Positions 1 to 8,514 of a stretch of DNA of 64,000 nt are shown piece after piece. Origin of the DNA: Micromonospora peucetia (lineage in GTDB: Bacteria > Actinomycetota > Actinomycetes > Mycobacteriales > Micromonosporaceae). The first letter of the stretch is position 1, and the number at the start of each line of letters is the position of its first letter. Location: the NCBI RefSeq assembly GCF_900091625.1, contig NZ_FMIC01000002.1, positions 2,976,001 through 3,040,000 of the forward strand. Reading direction: 5' to 3'. The position numbers and the translations under genes were made by a program. A model generated the notes under the pieces. The model did not search any database. It was not told the DNA's origin and saw nothing but the letters and a program-made list of their open reading frames with translations.

Positions 1-499
1 CACCGGCCTTGGTGACGGTGCCGCCGAAGGCCGCGCGGACCGGGGTGCCGGCGGGCAGCGCGAAGTCGATGCCGGCGTGCTGGGTGCCCCAGCGCGGGCC
101 GTAGCAGGAGGTGATCGCCGCGCCCTTCATCGGGATGACCCAGCTGGGCTTCGGCTTGCTGGTCTGCTTCGGCTTCGGCTTGGCGGTGGTCGCCTTGGGG
201 CTGGGCTTCGCCGTCGGGCTGGCCTTCGTCGGGCTGGGCGTCGGGCTCGCCGAGGGGGTGGCCGGTGCGGTGGTCTCGCGGGTGGAGCGGTCGGCGCGGT
301 CGGCGGCCTCCGCGCGGGCCTGCGTGTCGACGGCGGCGGCGGGGACGGAGGGCTCGTCGTTCCCGGTGGCCGCGAAGGCGGCTCCGCCGAGGCCGAGCCC
401 GGCCAGGGCCGCCGCAGCGATGATCACGCGGGTGCGGCCGATCCGCCGGTGCCGGACGGGGGCGTCGGGGGTGTTCTCGTTCCGAATGTCTTCCTGCAC
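1..499 (-). CDS. M23 family metallopeptidase (3' part outside window)
   Basis: This is a secreted or surface peptidoglycan endopeptidase of the LytM/M23 type. The visible 166 codons give a short cytoplasmic stretch, one hydrophobic segment at about residues 25-42, a long Ala/Pro/Lys/Ser linker, and the start of the peptidase domain. That domain shows a CYGPRWG-like strand and HAGIDFALPAG, which supplies the first zinc His and Asp; the second motif (HxH) lies off the window. The GTG start at 499 is chosen because an in-frame TGA lies four codons upstream, and a weak AAGGT precedes it. The gene is a paralogue of the next M23 gene on the same strand, with about 270 nt between them and a terminator after that neighbour, so the two are probably transcribed separately. 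Confidence 0.85.
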   Translation of the reverse strand, partial: MQEDIRNENTPDAPVRHRRIGRTRVIIAAAALAGLGLGGAAFAATGNDEPSVPAAAVDTQARAEAADRADRSTRETTAPATPSASPTPSPTKASPTAKPSPKATTAKPKPKQTSKPKPSWVIPMKGAAITSCYGPRWGTQHAGIDFALPAGTPVRAAFGGTVTKAG

Positions 500-721
500 G
501 GCGGACCTTCACTGATCGAGGGGGCACTGGACCTCGAAATACTGGTGTCGGTACGTGGCGTGACGGGTAGTGGGAGGGGACCTGGGTCGGCCGGTGGCGC
601 GCGCTGCCGCCCGTTTTGTGTATTTGCGTAGCCTTCGACCGCAAAAGTGATCATGGGTGGCAATGGCGTCGACCACAATCACGACCGTGACCCGTATCAC
701 TTTCGGCGTGGGGTGACAACG

Positions 722-752
722 AAAAACCGCCCGGATCGACAGATCCGGGCGG
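722..752 (-). terminator. Rho-independent terminator of the 773-1489 M23 gene
   Basis: A perfect 11-bp stem (CCGCCCGGATC at 727-737 with its complement at 742-752) closes a 4-nt loop. On the minus strand the stem is followed by TTTTTC. It lies 20 nt after the stop of the M23 gene. Confidence 0.85.
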
Positions 753-772
753 CTGGCGGGCGATACGCAGCG

Positions 773-1489
773 TCAGGGTGCGGCTACCTCGCTGTAGTAC
801 GCCTCGACTTGTAGCTGGATGTCCACTCCGTGCTTCTTGAGCCACGGCACCGGGTCGCGCGGCTCGCCCTTGACATGCACCTCCAGGTGCAGGTGGGGGC
901 CGTAGGAGTGGCCGGTGTTGCCGACGAGGCCGAGCTGGTCGCCCGCCTTCACCTGCTGCCCCTCCTTCACGCTCAGCGCGGAGGAGTGACCGTAGATCGC
1001 CTCGGCGCCGTCGGCGTGCTGGACGATCACCGTGTAGCCGTAGCCGCCGAACCAGCCGGCCTTGGTGACGGTGCCGCTGTGGATGGCGACGTAGGGCGTG
1101 CCCTCGGGGGCGACCAGGTCGACGCCGGTGTGCATCTTGCCCCAGCGCATGCCGTAGGGCGATTTGAACTCGTAGCCCTGGAGGGGGAGCAGCCAGGCCT
1201 CGGGCTCGGCGGATTCGTCTGCTCCGGCCCGGTCGCTGTCGCGGGAGGCGCGGTCGTCGGCGTCGGCGCGGGCCGCGGCGTCCTGGTTGATGGTCGAGGC
1301 GGCCTTGAGCTCGTCAAGGACCGACGGGCTGACGCTCTTGGCGTCCGGCAGGGCTCCGGCGCCGATGGCGACGATGCCGGCGCCGACGAAAGCGGTGGTG
1401 ACGACGGCTGCGTAGCGGCTACGCGGGGGGGTGGGTACGCGGCGGCGACCGCGATATCGATCGGGCTCAGACGACAGGCGCTGGCGCAC
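773..1489 (-). CDS. M23 family metallopeptidase
   Basis: Predicted exported peptidoglycan-cleaving metallopeptidase of 238 aa. It has a basic N-terminus, one hydrophobic segment (a signal anchor or uncleaved signal), an Ala/Asp-rich linker, then the M23 domain with HTGVDLVAP (zinc His and Asp) and GHSYGPHLHLEVH near the C-terminus (the HxH pair). The framework YGMRWG...GTVTKAG matches the partial paralogue at 1-499. The GTG at 1489 is preferred because GGAGGG lies 6 nt upstream; a GTG at 1495 is also in frame but sits only 1 nt from that site. The family normally hydrolyses peptide cross-links in the cell wall; the exact bond cannot be told from sequence. Confidence 0.87.
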   Translation of the reverse strand: MRQRLSSEPDRYRGRRRVPTPPRSRYAAVVTTAFVGAGIVAIGAGALPDAKSVSPSVLDELKAASTINQDAAARADADDRASRDSDRAGADESAEPEAWLLPLQGYEFKSPYGMRWGKMHTGVDLVAPEGTPYVAIHSGTVTKAGWFGGYGYTVIVQHADGAEAIYGHSSALSVKEGQQVKAGDQLGLVGNTGHSYGPHLHLEVHVKGEPRDPVPWLKKHGVDIQLQVEAYYSEVAAP

Positions 1490-1917
1490 GCACACCCTCC
1501 GTTGTCGGGGATCCGATGCGGCTTTCCCAACGCCCGTGAAGCACTGGTGAACGTTGGCTGGCCGCGTCGTCACCCGTCGGTGGACCTGATGACAACCGTG
1601 GACACGTTAGCCAACGACCAGTCCCGTCACAAGCCGAAGCGCCGAATTGCCGCCGCGTTCTGTCCCTTTGCGTCCGGGATTGTCATGGCTCATACCCATC
1701 GAACGGTGTCCCCCTAACTGCCCGTTCGTCGCGCAGCGTGACCGAACGGCGGAGTCGTCCGGCTTGACGTCGAGGGTCGTCGTGGTAGGGCGTACCTGTC
1801 CGGCGTGGGGTCGGTCGGGCCGCGCGCAGCCAGGTTCGCCTCCCGGATTTCCCGGGCCGGGTCGGTCGGGTTACCGTTCGTTCAGGAAGCCGCGAAGCCG
1901 GTGAAAGGGATGCGCTG
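1490..1917. other. Intergenic region between divergent M23 and B12-binding genes
   Basis: About 430 nt without a supported gene. It contains an 8-bp inverted repeat (CGTTGGCT at 1552-1559 and AGCCAACG at 1609-1616) that could form a stem in the M23 leader. I looked for conserved c-di-AMP (ydaO) riboswitch blocks, common before actinobacterial wall hydrolases, and did not see a convincing match. Confidence 0.4.
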
Positions 1918-2322
1918 ATGAGCTCTCGTGTTCGGGTCGTCGTCGCCAAGCCGGGCCTGGACGGCCACGACCGTGGCGCAAAGGTCGTCGCGCGTGCCCT
2001 TCGGGACGCCGGTATGGAGGTCATCTACACCGGCCTGCACCAGACCCCGGAACAGATCGTGGAGACCGCGATCCAGGAGGACGCCGACGCGGTCGGGCTG
2101 TCCGTGCTGTCGGGGGCGCACATGACGCTGTTCCGGCGGGTGCTGGAACTGCTCGGTGAGCGCGACGCCCGCGACATCGTCGTGTTCGGCGGCGGCATCA
2201 TCCCCAACGCCGACCTGCCGGAGCTGGAGCGGCTCGGGGTCGCCAAGATCTTCACGCCGGGCGCGACCACCCAGTCGATCGTCGAGTGGGTCCGGCAGAA
2301 CGTCGCCCAGCCGGTCGCCTGA
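1918..2322 (+). CDS. Stand-alone cobalamin-binding subunit, acyl-CoA mutase type
   Basis: A 134-aa protein that is entirely a B12-binding Rossmann-like domain. It shows DGHDRG (D15-x-H17-x-x-G20, with His17 the expected lower axial cobalt ligand), SVLSG at 62-66 and GGGIIP at 91-96. Size and sequence match the C-terminal domain of methylmalonyl-CoA mutase and the separate small subunit of isobutyryl-CoA mutase. It would need a large TIM-barrel subunit, which is not in this window. AAAGGG lies 9 nt before the ATG. The gene is followed by a strong hairpin, so it is monocistronic. Whether it serves methylmalonyl-, isobutyryl- or another mutase is not resolved. Confidence 0.85.
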   Translation: MSSRVRVVVAKPGLDGHDRGAKVVARALRDAGMEVIYTGLHQTPEQIVETAIQEDADAVGLSVLSGAHMTLFRRVLELLGERDARDIVVFGGGIIPNADLPELERLGVAKIFTPGATTQSIVEWVRQNVAQPVA

Positions 2323-2412
2323 CCGGCGGTCGCGGGCCGAGAGCGGACTGCACAGGCCGGCGATCGCGTACTGCGGGCCGGTGGCCGGTCGGCGGCTGAC
2401 GTCGGACAGGGG

Positions 2413-2449
2413 GAGGGGCCGGACGCACCCCTCACACGTCCGGCCCCTC
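2413..2449 (+). terminator. Terminator after the B12-binding gene
   Basis: A perfect 13-bp stem (GAGGGGCCGGACG at 2413-2425, complement at 2437-2449) with an 11-nt loop, 90 nt after the stop codon. There is no long T tract, which is common in high-GC actinomycetes. Confidence 0.7.
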
Positions 2450-2721
2450 TATGCACGATGCCCCGCCGCCACCCCTCGACCGACAGGGCATCGGCCGTCT
2501 CCCGTCGCCGCGCTGCATCAGCGCTCCGACACCTGACTCAACGACGCCCCGACGGAGGGGTTACGCACCCCCGGCAACATCGCCCGGACGGCTGACATCG
2601 GGCCGAAGTCGCGGAAAGGCCGCGCGCCGCCGCCGATTGTGCATTACCACACAACGCGCACCCGCTCGGTTGCCGGCGGTGTCCACCTCGCTAGGCTGCG
2701 CCCAATGGCCTGTTTCAACTG

Positions 2722-2750
2722 ATGACAGGCGTCAAACTGTTTTCCATACG
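2722..2750 (+). promoter_or_regulatory. Candidate sigma-70-type promoter of sucCD
   Basis: ATGACA (5 of 6 to TTGACA) at 2722-2727, a 17-nt spacer, then CATACG at 2745-2750. It would start transcription about 45 nt before the sucC GTG. Confidence 0.35.
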
Positions 2751-2800
2751 CTGGTGGCGGCGCGACGGCGCGCCGCGGAGACGGGACGGGACGCGCAAAC

Positions 2801-3979
2801 GTGGACCTGTACGAGTACCAGGGGCGGGACCTGTTCGAGCGGCACGGCTTGCCCGTGCTTGCCGGCGGCGTTGCCACGACCCCGGAGGAGGCCCGCGCGA
2901 TCGCCGAACGCCTCGGCGGTCGGGTGGTCGTCAAGGCGCAGGTGAAGGTCGGTGGCCGCGGCAAGGCCGGCGGCGTGAAGCTGGCCGAGGGCGCCGAGGA
3001 GACGGTGGCCCGCGCCACGGACATCCTCGGCATGGACATCAAGGGCCACACCGTCCACAAGGTCATGATCACCGTGACCGCGGACGTGGCCGAGGAGTAC
3101 TACTTCTCCTACCTGCTCGACCGGGCGAACCGCACCTTCCTCTGCATCGCCAGCGTTGCCGGCGGCATGGACATCGAGCAGGTCGCCGTCGAGACCCCGG
3201 AGAAGGTCGTCAAGGCCCCGATCGACGCCAACACCGGCGTCGACGAGGCGAAGGCGCGCGAGATCGTCACCGCCGCCAACTTCCCGGCCGAGGTCGCCGA
3301 CCAGGTCGTCGCGGTCGCCGTGGACCTGTGGAAGGCCTTCGTCGCCGAGGACGCCACGCTGGTCGAGGTGAACCCGCTGGCCAAGACCGGCGAGGGCAGG
3401 CTGCTGCTGCTCGACGCCAAGATCACCCTCGACGAGAACGCCGCGTTCCGGCACCCGGACCACGAGGCGCTGGTAGACCAGGCCGCGGTGGACCCGCTGG
3501 AGCAGGCCGCCAAGGCGAAGGACCTCAACTACGTCAAGCTCGACGGCGAGGTCGGCATCATCGGCAACGGCGCCGGCCTGGTCATGTCGACCCTCGACGT
3601 GGTCGCGTACGCCGGTGAGCGGCACGGCGGCGTCAAGCCGGCCAACTTCCTCGACATCGGCGGCGGCGCGAGCGCCGCCGTGATGGCGAACGGGCTGGAG
3701 ATCGTCCTCTCCGACCCGTCGGTGAAGAGCGTCTTCGTCAACGTCTTCGGCGGCATCACCGCCTGCGACGAGGTCGCCAACGGCATCGTGCAGGCGCTGG
3801 CCCTGCTCGAACAGCGCGGCGAGCAGGTCACCAAGCCGCTGGTCGTCCGCCTCGACGGCAACAACGCCGAGGCCGGCCGGGCGATCCTCGACGGCGCGAA
3901 CAACCCGCTGGTCCAGCGGGTCGACACGATGGATGGCGCGGCCGAGCGGGCCGCCGAGCTGGCGGCTGCGGGGGTCTGA
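2801..3979 (+). CDS. sucC: Succinyl-CoA synthetase (ADP-forming), beta subunit
   Basis: Beta subunit of the TCA-cycle enzyme that converts succinyl-CoA to succinate while making ATP or GTP, acting in the cytosol with SucD. The 392-aa protein opens with [11 protein letters not shown], followed by the ATP-grasp domain ([19 protein letters not shown] near residues 47-65; VEVNPLA near 188-194) and the C-terminal CoA-ligase domain ([15 protein letters not shown]). Length equals that of the family. GTG is used as start; no strong ribosome site is visible, only GGGACGGGACG. The stop is 2 nt before the sucD ATG, so the genes are co-transcribed and probably translationally coupled. Confidence 0.97.
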   Translation: MDLYEYQGRDLFERHGLPVLAGGVATTPEEARAIAERLGGRVVVKAQVKVGGRGKAGGVKLAEGAEETVARATDILGMDIKGHTVHKVMITVTADVAEEYYFSYLLDRANRTFLCIASVAGGMDIEQVAVETPEKVVKAPIDANTGVDEAKAREIVTAANFPAEVADQVVAVAVDLWKAFVAEDATLVEVNPLAKTGEGRLLLLDAKITLDENAAFRHPDHEALVDQAAVDPLEQAAKAKDLNYVKLDGEVGIIGNGAGLVMSTLDVVAYAGERHGGVKPANFLDIGGGASAAVMANGLEIVLSDPSVKSVFVNVFGGITACDEVANGIVQALALLEQRGEQVTKPLVVRLDGNNAEAGRAILDGANNPLVQRVDTMDGAAERAAELAAAGV

Positions 3980-3981
3980 CA

Positions 3982-4869
3982 ATGGCTATCTGGCTGACCA
4001 AGGACTCGAAGGTCATCGTTCAGGGGATGACCGGTTCCGAGGGTTCCAAGCACACCCGGCGGATGCTCGCCGCGGGCACCAACGTCGTCGGCGGCGTCAA
4101 CCCGCGCAAGGCGGGCCAGACGGTCGACTTCGACGGCACCGAGCTGCCGGTCTTCGCCGGCGTCGCGGACGCGATGGCACAGACCGGTGCCGACGTGACC
4201 GTGATCTTCGTGCCGCCGCAGTTCACCAAGGGCGCGGTCGTCGAGGCGATCGACGCCGGGATCGAACTGGCCGTGGTGATCACCGAGGGTGTGCCGGTGC
4301 ACGACACCGCCGCGTTCTGGGCGTACAACGTCGCCAAGGGGGAGCGGACCCGGATCATCGGTCCGAACTGCCCGGGCATCGCCTCGCCGGGTGCCTCCAA
4401 CGCCGGCATCATCCCGGCCGACATCACCGGCACCGGCCGCATCGGCCTGGTCAGCAAGAGCGGCACGCTGACCTACCAGATGATGTACGAGCTGCGCGAC
4501 ATCGGCTTCTCGACCTGCGTCGGCATCGGCGGCGACCCGATCATCGGCACCACCCACATCGACGCGCTCGCCGCGTTCGAGGCCGACCCGGACACCGACG
4601 CGATCGTCATGATCGGTGAGATCGGTGGCGACGCCGAGGAGCGGGCCGCCGAGTTCATCAAGGAGAACGTGACCAAGCCGGTGGTCGGCTACATCGCCGG
4701 CTTCACCGCGCCACCCGGCAAGACCATGGGTCACGCCGGCGCGATCATCTCCGGCTCGGCAGGCACGGCCGACGCCAAGAAGAGCGCGCTGGAGGCCGTC
4801 GGCGTCAAGGTCGGCAAGACCCCGACCGAGACCGCCAAGCTCATGCGGGAGATCATGTCCGCGGGCTGA
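3982..4869 (+). CDS. sucD: Succinyl-CoA synthetase, alpha subunit
   Basis: Alpha subunit of succinyl-CoA synthetase, 295 aa. It carries the N-terminal CoA-binding Rossmann domain ([13 protein letters not shown]) and the active-site GHAGAII loop, in which His251 is the residue phosphorylated during catalysis. GPNCPGI and KSGTLTYQ are family hallmarks. It follows sucC by 2 nt and ends 20 nt before a strong hairpin, so sucCD is a two-gene unit. It supplies substrate-level phosphorylation linking 2-oxoglutarate oxidation to the SdhCAB complex encoded further along. Confidence 0.97.
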   Translation: MAIWLTKDSKVIVQGMTGSEGSKHTRRMLAAGTNVVGGVNPRKAGQTVDFDGTELPVFAGVADAMAQTGADVTVIFVPPQFTKGAVVEAIDAGIELAVVITEGVPVHDTAAFWAYNVAKGERTRIIGPNCPGIASPGASNAGIIPADITGTGRIGLVSKSGTLTYQMMYELRDIGFSTCVGIGGDPIIGTTHIDALAAFEADPDTDAIVMIGEIGGDAEERAAEFIKENVTKPVVGYIAGFTAPPGKTMGHAGAIISGSAGTADAKKSALEAVGVKVGKTPTETAKLMREIMSAG

Positions 4870-4889
4870 GCCCTACTACCGACGTACGA

Positions 4890-4923
4890 CCGGAGGGCCG
4901 ACCGTTCGCGGTCGGCCCTCCGG
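4890..4923. terminator. Bidirectional hairpin terminator between sucD and the 4944-5210 gene
   Basis: A perfect 15-bp stem (4890-4904 with 4909-4923) closed by a stable TTCG tetraloop, placed between convergent genes. Confidence 0.85.
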
Positions 4924-4943
4924 CCGTCGTGGGGCGGGCGGCC

Positions 4944-5210
4944 TCAGTCGTTGTAGAGCGGGTAGTTGCCGCCGGCCCAGAGGATGCCACTACCGATGAT
5001 GTTGAGCACACCGAACGCGATTGCCAGGTAGCCGAGCACGGGCGACTGGCCGAACCGCTTGGCGTCCCGGATCGACAGGTAGCCGAAGACGATCCCCAGG
5101 ATGCCGCAGCAGAGCAGGCCGAGGATGATACCGAGCACGCCCCAGAGGACCGTACGGTTCTGGCCGGCCGCGGCCGGTGGCGGCGGGGGCGGCGGATACG
5201 GAGTGTTCAC
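4944..5210 (-). CDS. Small DUF4190-like membrane protein
   Basis: An 88-aa protein with a Pro-rich N-terminus (YPPPPPPPAAAGQN) and two hydrophobic helices separated by a short loop (GYLSIRDAKRFGQ), the pattern of DUF4190-type small membrane proteins. The GTG at 5210 is chosen because GGAGGAG lies 3-4 nt upstream; longer in-frame extensions are low-complexity. Its function is unknown. It resembles the larger Pro/Gln/Tyr-rich membrane proteins at 6704-7390 and 7411-7713. Confidence 0.75.
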   Translation of the reverse strand: MNTPYPPPPPPPAAAGQNRTVLWGVLGIILGLLCCGILGIVFGYLSIRDAKRFGQSPVLGYLAIAFGVLNIIGSGILWAGGNYPLYND

Positions 5211-5368
5211 GGCTCTCCTCCGGACGTCGGTGCCGCGACCCTCGGTCGCGTCCCTGCGCCCGAGGCTAGACCGGATCGGGGGCGGGGGATGGTGGATCAC
5301 GGAACTCGTCGCCGCCGCGGGGCGGTATCGGACTGCCACCGCCGGCCCGACATGCCAGAGTAGACGCG

Positions 5369-6643
5369 ATGTCCTCCGTCACCCCTGATCAGCCCAGCCG
5401 CTCCGGCGCGAGAGTCGGCCCCGACGCCCGGCCGGCCGCACCCGCCGGGCGGGGCCGGCGGGTGCCCGGGCCGCGCGCCGGCGAGCCGCGCCGCAGCCGC
5501 GCCCCGCTCGTCGTCGCCGCCGGGGTCGCGGCCGGCTGGGCGGCGCTCACCTCGTGGCTGCCGGTCGTGGTCGTGCTCTGGCTCTTCCAGCTCAGCGAGG
5601 GTGCCGCCTCCGTGCCGGGCGCGCTCCGCGCCGGGCTGGCCGGCTGGCTGCTCGGGCACGGCGTTCCGCTGGACACCGCCGCCGGTCCTCTCGGGCTGGC
5701 CCCGCTGGCGCTGACCGCACTGGTGCTCTGGCGGCTGACCCGGGCGGGCGTGCACGCCAGCCGGGCCATCGGCGCGCGGGGCGGGCGGTCACCCCGGCAG
5801 ACGCTCCTCGCCGCCGGTGCGGTCGGCCTGGCGTACGCGCTGCTCGGGGTGCTCGGCGCGCTGCTCGTCGGCACGTCACCGGTCCGCGCCGGGCTGACGT
5901 TCGTGGTGCTCGGCACGCTCGGGGCAGGGGTCGGCTCGGCCCGGACCACGCAGGTGGCCGGTCTGCTCGGCGCGCGATCCCCGGAGCCGCTGCGCGACGG
6001 GATCCGCACCGGTCTGGTCGCCGGGCTGCTGCTGTTCAGCGCCGGGGCCGGCGCGGCGGGGCTCGCCGTGGCCACCGGTGGCGGGGACGCCGCCGACCTG
6101 ATCGGGGCCTACCGCACCGGGGTCGCCGGCCAGGCCGGGATCACGCTTGTCAGCCTCGCCTACGCGCCCAACGCCACGGTCTGGTCGGTCAGCTATCTGC
6201 TCGGCCCGGGCTTCGCCGTCGGCACCGACACGGCGGTGCGTACCAGCGAGGTCTCCGTGGGGGCGCTGCCGGCCGTACCACTGCTGGCCGGGCTGCCGCG
6301 CGGGCCGGTCGACGGGCTCGGGGCCGGGCTGCTCGCGGTGCCGGTCCTCGCCGGGATGGCCGCGGGTTGGCTGCTCGCCCGCCGGCTGCTCCGGCTCGCC
6401 GCCGACGACCGGGCGCCGCTGCGCTGGCGGCCGCTGCTCGGGCCGGCGGCGCTCGCCGGCCCGGTGGCCGGCCTGCTGCTGGGCGCCGCAGCGGCAGCCT
6501 CCGGCGGGTCGCTCGGCGGCGGCCGGCTGGCCCAGGTGGGGCCGGTCGCCTGGCAGGTGGCGGCGGTGGCGACCGCGGTCGTCACGGTCGGGGCGCTGGT
6601 CGGCGCCGCCGCGACCCGGGCGCTGTCCCGCCCGCCCCGCTGA
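5369..6643 (+). CDS. DUF6350 family polytopic membrane protein
   Basis: A 424-aa integral membrane protein with about ten hydrophobic helices after a disordered Arg/Pro/Gly-rich N-terminus of roughly 45 residues. Helices are rich in Gly, Ala, Leu and Val. Position between sucCD and purNH is the conserved place of the DUF6350 family (some members annotated PerM) in actinobacteria. Biochemical function is not established. No Shine-Dalgarno is clear; a CAGAGT hexamer 6 nt before the ATG could be the -10 of a leaderless transcript. The reading frame is well supported by codon bias. Confidence 0.85.
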   Translation: MSSVTPDQPSRSGARVGPDARPAAPAGRGRRVPGPRAGEPRRSRAPLVVAAGVAAGWAALTSWLPVVVVLWLFQLSEGAASVPGALRAGLAGWLLGHGVPLDTAAGPLGLAPLALTALVLWRLTRAGVHASRAIGARGGRSPRQTLLAAGAVGLAYALLGVLGALLVGTSPVRAGLTFVVLGTLGAGVGSARTTQVAGLLGARSPEPLRDGIRTGLVAGLLLFSAGAGAAGLAVATGGGDAADLIGAYRTGVAGQAGITLVSLAYAPNATVWSVSYLLGPGFAVGTDTAVRTSEVSVGALPAVPLLAGLPRGPVDGLGAGLLAVPVLAGMAAGWLLARRLLRLAADDRAPLRWRPLLGPAALAGPVAGLLLGAAAAASGGSLGGGRLAQVGPVAWQVAAVATAVVTVGALVGAAATRALSRPPR

Positions 6644-6703
6644 GGGCCCGACAACGCCGAAGGGGCGCCCCGGACGAGCCGGAACGCCCCTGTCGCGTGC
6701 CGC

Positions 6704-7390
6704 TCAGGGCTGATTGGGCAGGTCGAAGGCGCCGAGGCTCAGCACGACGATCTGGAGCAGGCCCAGCACGACGCCGATGGCGCCGCAGATCAGGCCGGCG
6801 AGGGCCTGGCCGTTGTTGTCGGCCAGCCCCTGGGCGGCCTTCTGCTTGCCCAGCCAACCGGTCACCAACGCGGCGATGCCCAGCGGGATGCCGATATAGC
6901 AGCAGACCAGCGGGATCGACGCGATGCCGAGGATCATCGACACCAGCCCGAGGGTGTTCTGCTGTTGCCCCGGCCCCTTCCCGGCGAACCCCGCGTTCGG
7001 GTACATCGGCGGTGGGTACGCCTGCTGGCCGTACGGGTCCTGGTACGGCTGCTGCCCGTACGGCTGACCCGGCGCCGGCTGGCCGTAGGGCTGACCCGAG
7101 GTGGGCGGCTGGCCGTAGGGCTGACCCGAGGTGGGCGGCTGGCCGTAGGGCTGACCCGAGGTGGGCGGCTGGCCGTAGGGCTGACCCGAGGTGGGCGGCT
7201 GGCCGTACGGGTCCGGCTGGCCGTACGGGTACTGCGGCGCCGCGTACGGGTCGTTCGGCTGCCCGGAGGTGGGCTGCTGACCGTACGGCGCCGCCGGCGG
7301 CGGAGCGTACGGGTCGTGGTGCGGCGGCACGGCCGGATCCTGGTGCGGCTGCTGGCCGTACGGATCCTGTCCGGGGTAACCGGGCTGCAT
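6704..7390 (-). CDS. Pro/Gly/Tyr/Gln-rich DUF4190-like membrane protein
   Basis: A 228-aa protein. Residues 1 to about 130 are a low-complexity, PYGQ-rich tail that includes four perfect copies of a 10-residue unit ([10 protein letters not shown]). The C-terminal part has two or three hydrophobic helices ([17 protein letters not shown], then [17 protein letters not shown]) with a short basic loop, as in DUF4190 proteins. The ATG at 7390 is preferred because GAGGAG lies just upstream; a longer open frame adds unlike sequence. It is adjacent to a CD225-like gene on the same strand (20-nt gap), so the two may form an operon. Function unknown; the tail could be a flexible cytoplasmic interaction region. 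Confidence 0.8.
   Translation of the reverse strand: MQPGYPGQDPYGQQPHQDPAVPPHHDPYAPPPAAPYGQQPTSGQPNDPYAAPQYPYGQPDPYGQPPTSGQPYGQPPTSGQPYGQPPTSGQPYGQPPTSGQPYGQPAPGQPYGQQPYQDPYGQQAYPPPMYPNAGFAGKGPGQQQNTLGLVSMILGIASIPLVCCYIGIPLGIAALVTGWLGKQKAAQGLADNNGQALAGLICGAIGVVLGLLQIVVLSLGAFDLPNQP
7081..7200 (-). repeat. Four perfect 30-bp tandem repeats in coding sequence
   Basis: Four identical 30-bp units lie head to tail and encode [10 protein letters not shown] four times. Degenerate copies flank them on both sides. The unit length is a multiple of three, so copy-number change would keep the frame. Confidence 0.95.
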
Positions 7391-7410
7391 GCGACTCCTC
7401 GTCCGATCTG

Positions 7411-7713
7411 TCAGTAGCTGCTGGTGGAGGTGCTGCCGCCCACCACACCGGCGAGGCCACCGAGCAGGCAGCACACCAGCACGATCACATACCAGCTGAT
7501 GCCCACGATGAGCGCCCACTTGGACCACTTCTTCGACTCGGCGGCGGCGGCCTGGGCGCCCGCGTAGTCGCCCTGCTGGAGCAGGGGGTTCACCTTGGAA
7601 GCATTGATGATCGCCGGGATGGCCAACGGCCAGAAGAGGAAGATGGCGACGATCGACATCGTCATGTTGTTGTCGACGGACGGCGGCTGCTGCGGCTGGT
7701 ATCCGGGCTGCAT
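7411..7713 (-). CDS. CD225/dispanin-like small membrane protein
   Basis: A 100-aa two-helix membrane protein. After a short Pro/Gln-rich head ([12 protein letters not shown]), helix 1 ([23 protein letters not shown]) leads into a cytoplasmic loop ([20 protein letters not shown]) and helix 2. The W-P-L-A-I-P-A...A-S-K-V pattern is typical of the CD225/dispanin superfamily. ATG at 7713 follows a GAGGAGT ribosome site. It probably shares a transcript with the downstream 6704-7390 gene. Bacterial members have no firmly assigned role. Confidence 0.8.
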   Translation of the reverse strand: MQPGYQPQQPPSVDNNMTMSIVAIFLFWPLAIPAIINASKVNPLLQQGDYAGAQAAAAESKKWSKWALIVGISWYVIVLVCCLLGGLAGVVGGSTSTSSY

Positions 7714-7881
7714 TTCGGCGTACTCCTCATTCCACTCGACACCCGGTGGGGCGTCGGATCACTGACGGGTGCGGGCCGGACGCGCGCCGGGCCCGAGCGC
7801 CGGCAGCGTACCTGGTCGAGGCCGATCACGTCGTCGGTGAATGTCGTATTGCCCAGCGGATGGGCCCCCCGGCCCGCCCGA

Positions 7882-7893
7882 TAGGCTGGCCCG
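7882..7893 (+). promoter_or_regulatory. -10 of a leaderless purNH transcript
   Basis: TAGGCT at 7882-7887 is 6 nt from the purN GTG, with no ribosome site between. The predicted start of transcription coincides with the start codon. Confidence 0.55.
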
Positions 7894-8514
7894 GTGACCG
7901 AGCCCGCGTCCGTCGCCCGCATCGTCGTCCTCGTCTCCGGCTCCGGGAGCAACCTCCAGTCCCTGCTCGATGCGAGCGCCGATCCGGCGTACGGGGCCCG
8001 GGTGGTGGCCGTCGGCGCCGACCGGGACGGCATCGCGGGCCTCGACCGGGCCGCCGCGGCCGGGGTGCCGACCTTCGTCGAGCGGGTCGCCGACCACCCC
8101 ACCCGCGAGGACTGGGACGCCGTGCTGACCGCCCGCGTCGCCGAGCACCGGCCCGACCTGGTCATCTCCGCCGGTTTCCTCAAGCTGGTCGGCCCGCGCT
8201 TCCTGGCCGCCTTCGGTGACCGCTACCTGAACACGCACAACACGCTGCTGCCGGCGTTCCCCGGCATCCACGGCCCGCGCGACGCCCTCGCCTACGGCGT
8301 GAAGGTCACCGGGGCCACGCTCTTCTTCGTCGACGCCGGAATGGACACCGGCCCGATCGTCGCGCAGGTCGCCGTGCCGGTGTGCGACGACGACGACGTC
8401 GAGACGCTCACCGAGCGCATCAAGGAAGCCGAGCGGCGCCAGCTCGTCGAGCAGGTGGGCCGCCTGGTCCGCGAAGGTTGGACGATCACCGGAAGAAAGG
8501 TCACTGTTCCGTGA
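7894..8514 (+). CDS. purN: Phosphoribosylglycinamide formyltransferase (GART)
   Basis: Catalyses 10-formyl-THF-dependent formylation of glycinamide ribonucleotide, the third step of purine synthesis. The 206-aa protein has the phosphate-binding VSGSGSNLQ loop near residues 14-22 and the catalytic trio Asn113, His115 ([13 protein letters not shown]) and Asp151 ([10 protein letters not shown]). Its GTG start is apparently leaderless. The stop overlaps the purH start by 4 nt (GTGA), giving translational coupling. The two enzymes are the formyl-transfer steps of the pathway, and both draw on the folate pool fed by folD at 16679. Confidence 0.96.
   Translation: MTEPASVARIVVLVSGSGSNLQSLLDASADPAYGARVVAVGADRDGIAGLDRAAAAGVPTFVERVADHPTREDWDAVLTARVAEHRPDLVISAGFLKLVGPRFLAAFGDRYLNTHNTLLPAFPGIHGPRDALAYGVKVTGATLFFVDAGMDTGPIVAQVAVPVCDDDDVETLTERIKEAERRQLVEQVGRLVREGWTITGRKVTVP

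Larger units (their letters stand above)
2323..2800. other. Intergenic region upstream of sucC
   Basis: About 480 nt. It holds the hairpin at 2413-2449 and a candidate sucC promoter at 2722-2750. Open frames here lack homology or ribosome sites and I do not call any gene. Confidence 0.5.

Noticed and set aside
500..722. c-di-AMP (ydaO) riboswitch upstream of the M23 gene
   Set aside because: Gene family and leader length fit, but I cannot find the conserved GGGGAACC and GGGTGAAT-type blocks.
2451..2945. ORF of 164 codons upstream of and overlapping sucC
   Set aside because: Low-complexity Pro/Arg sequence, overlaps sucC out of frame, no ribosome site.
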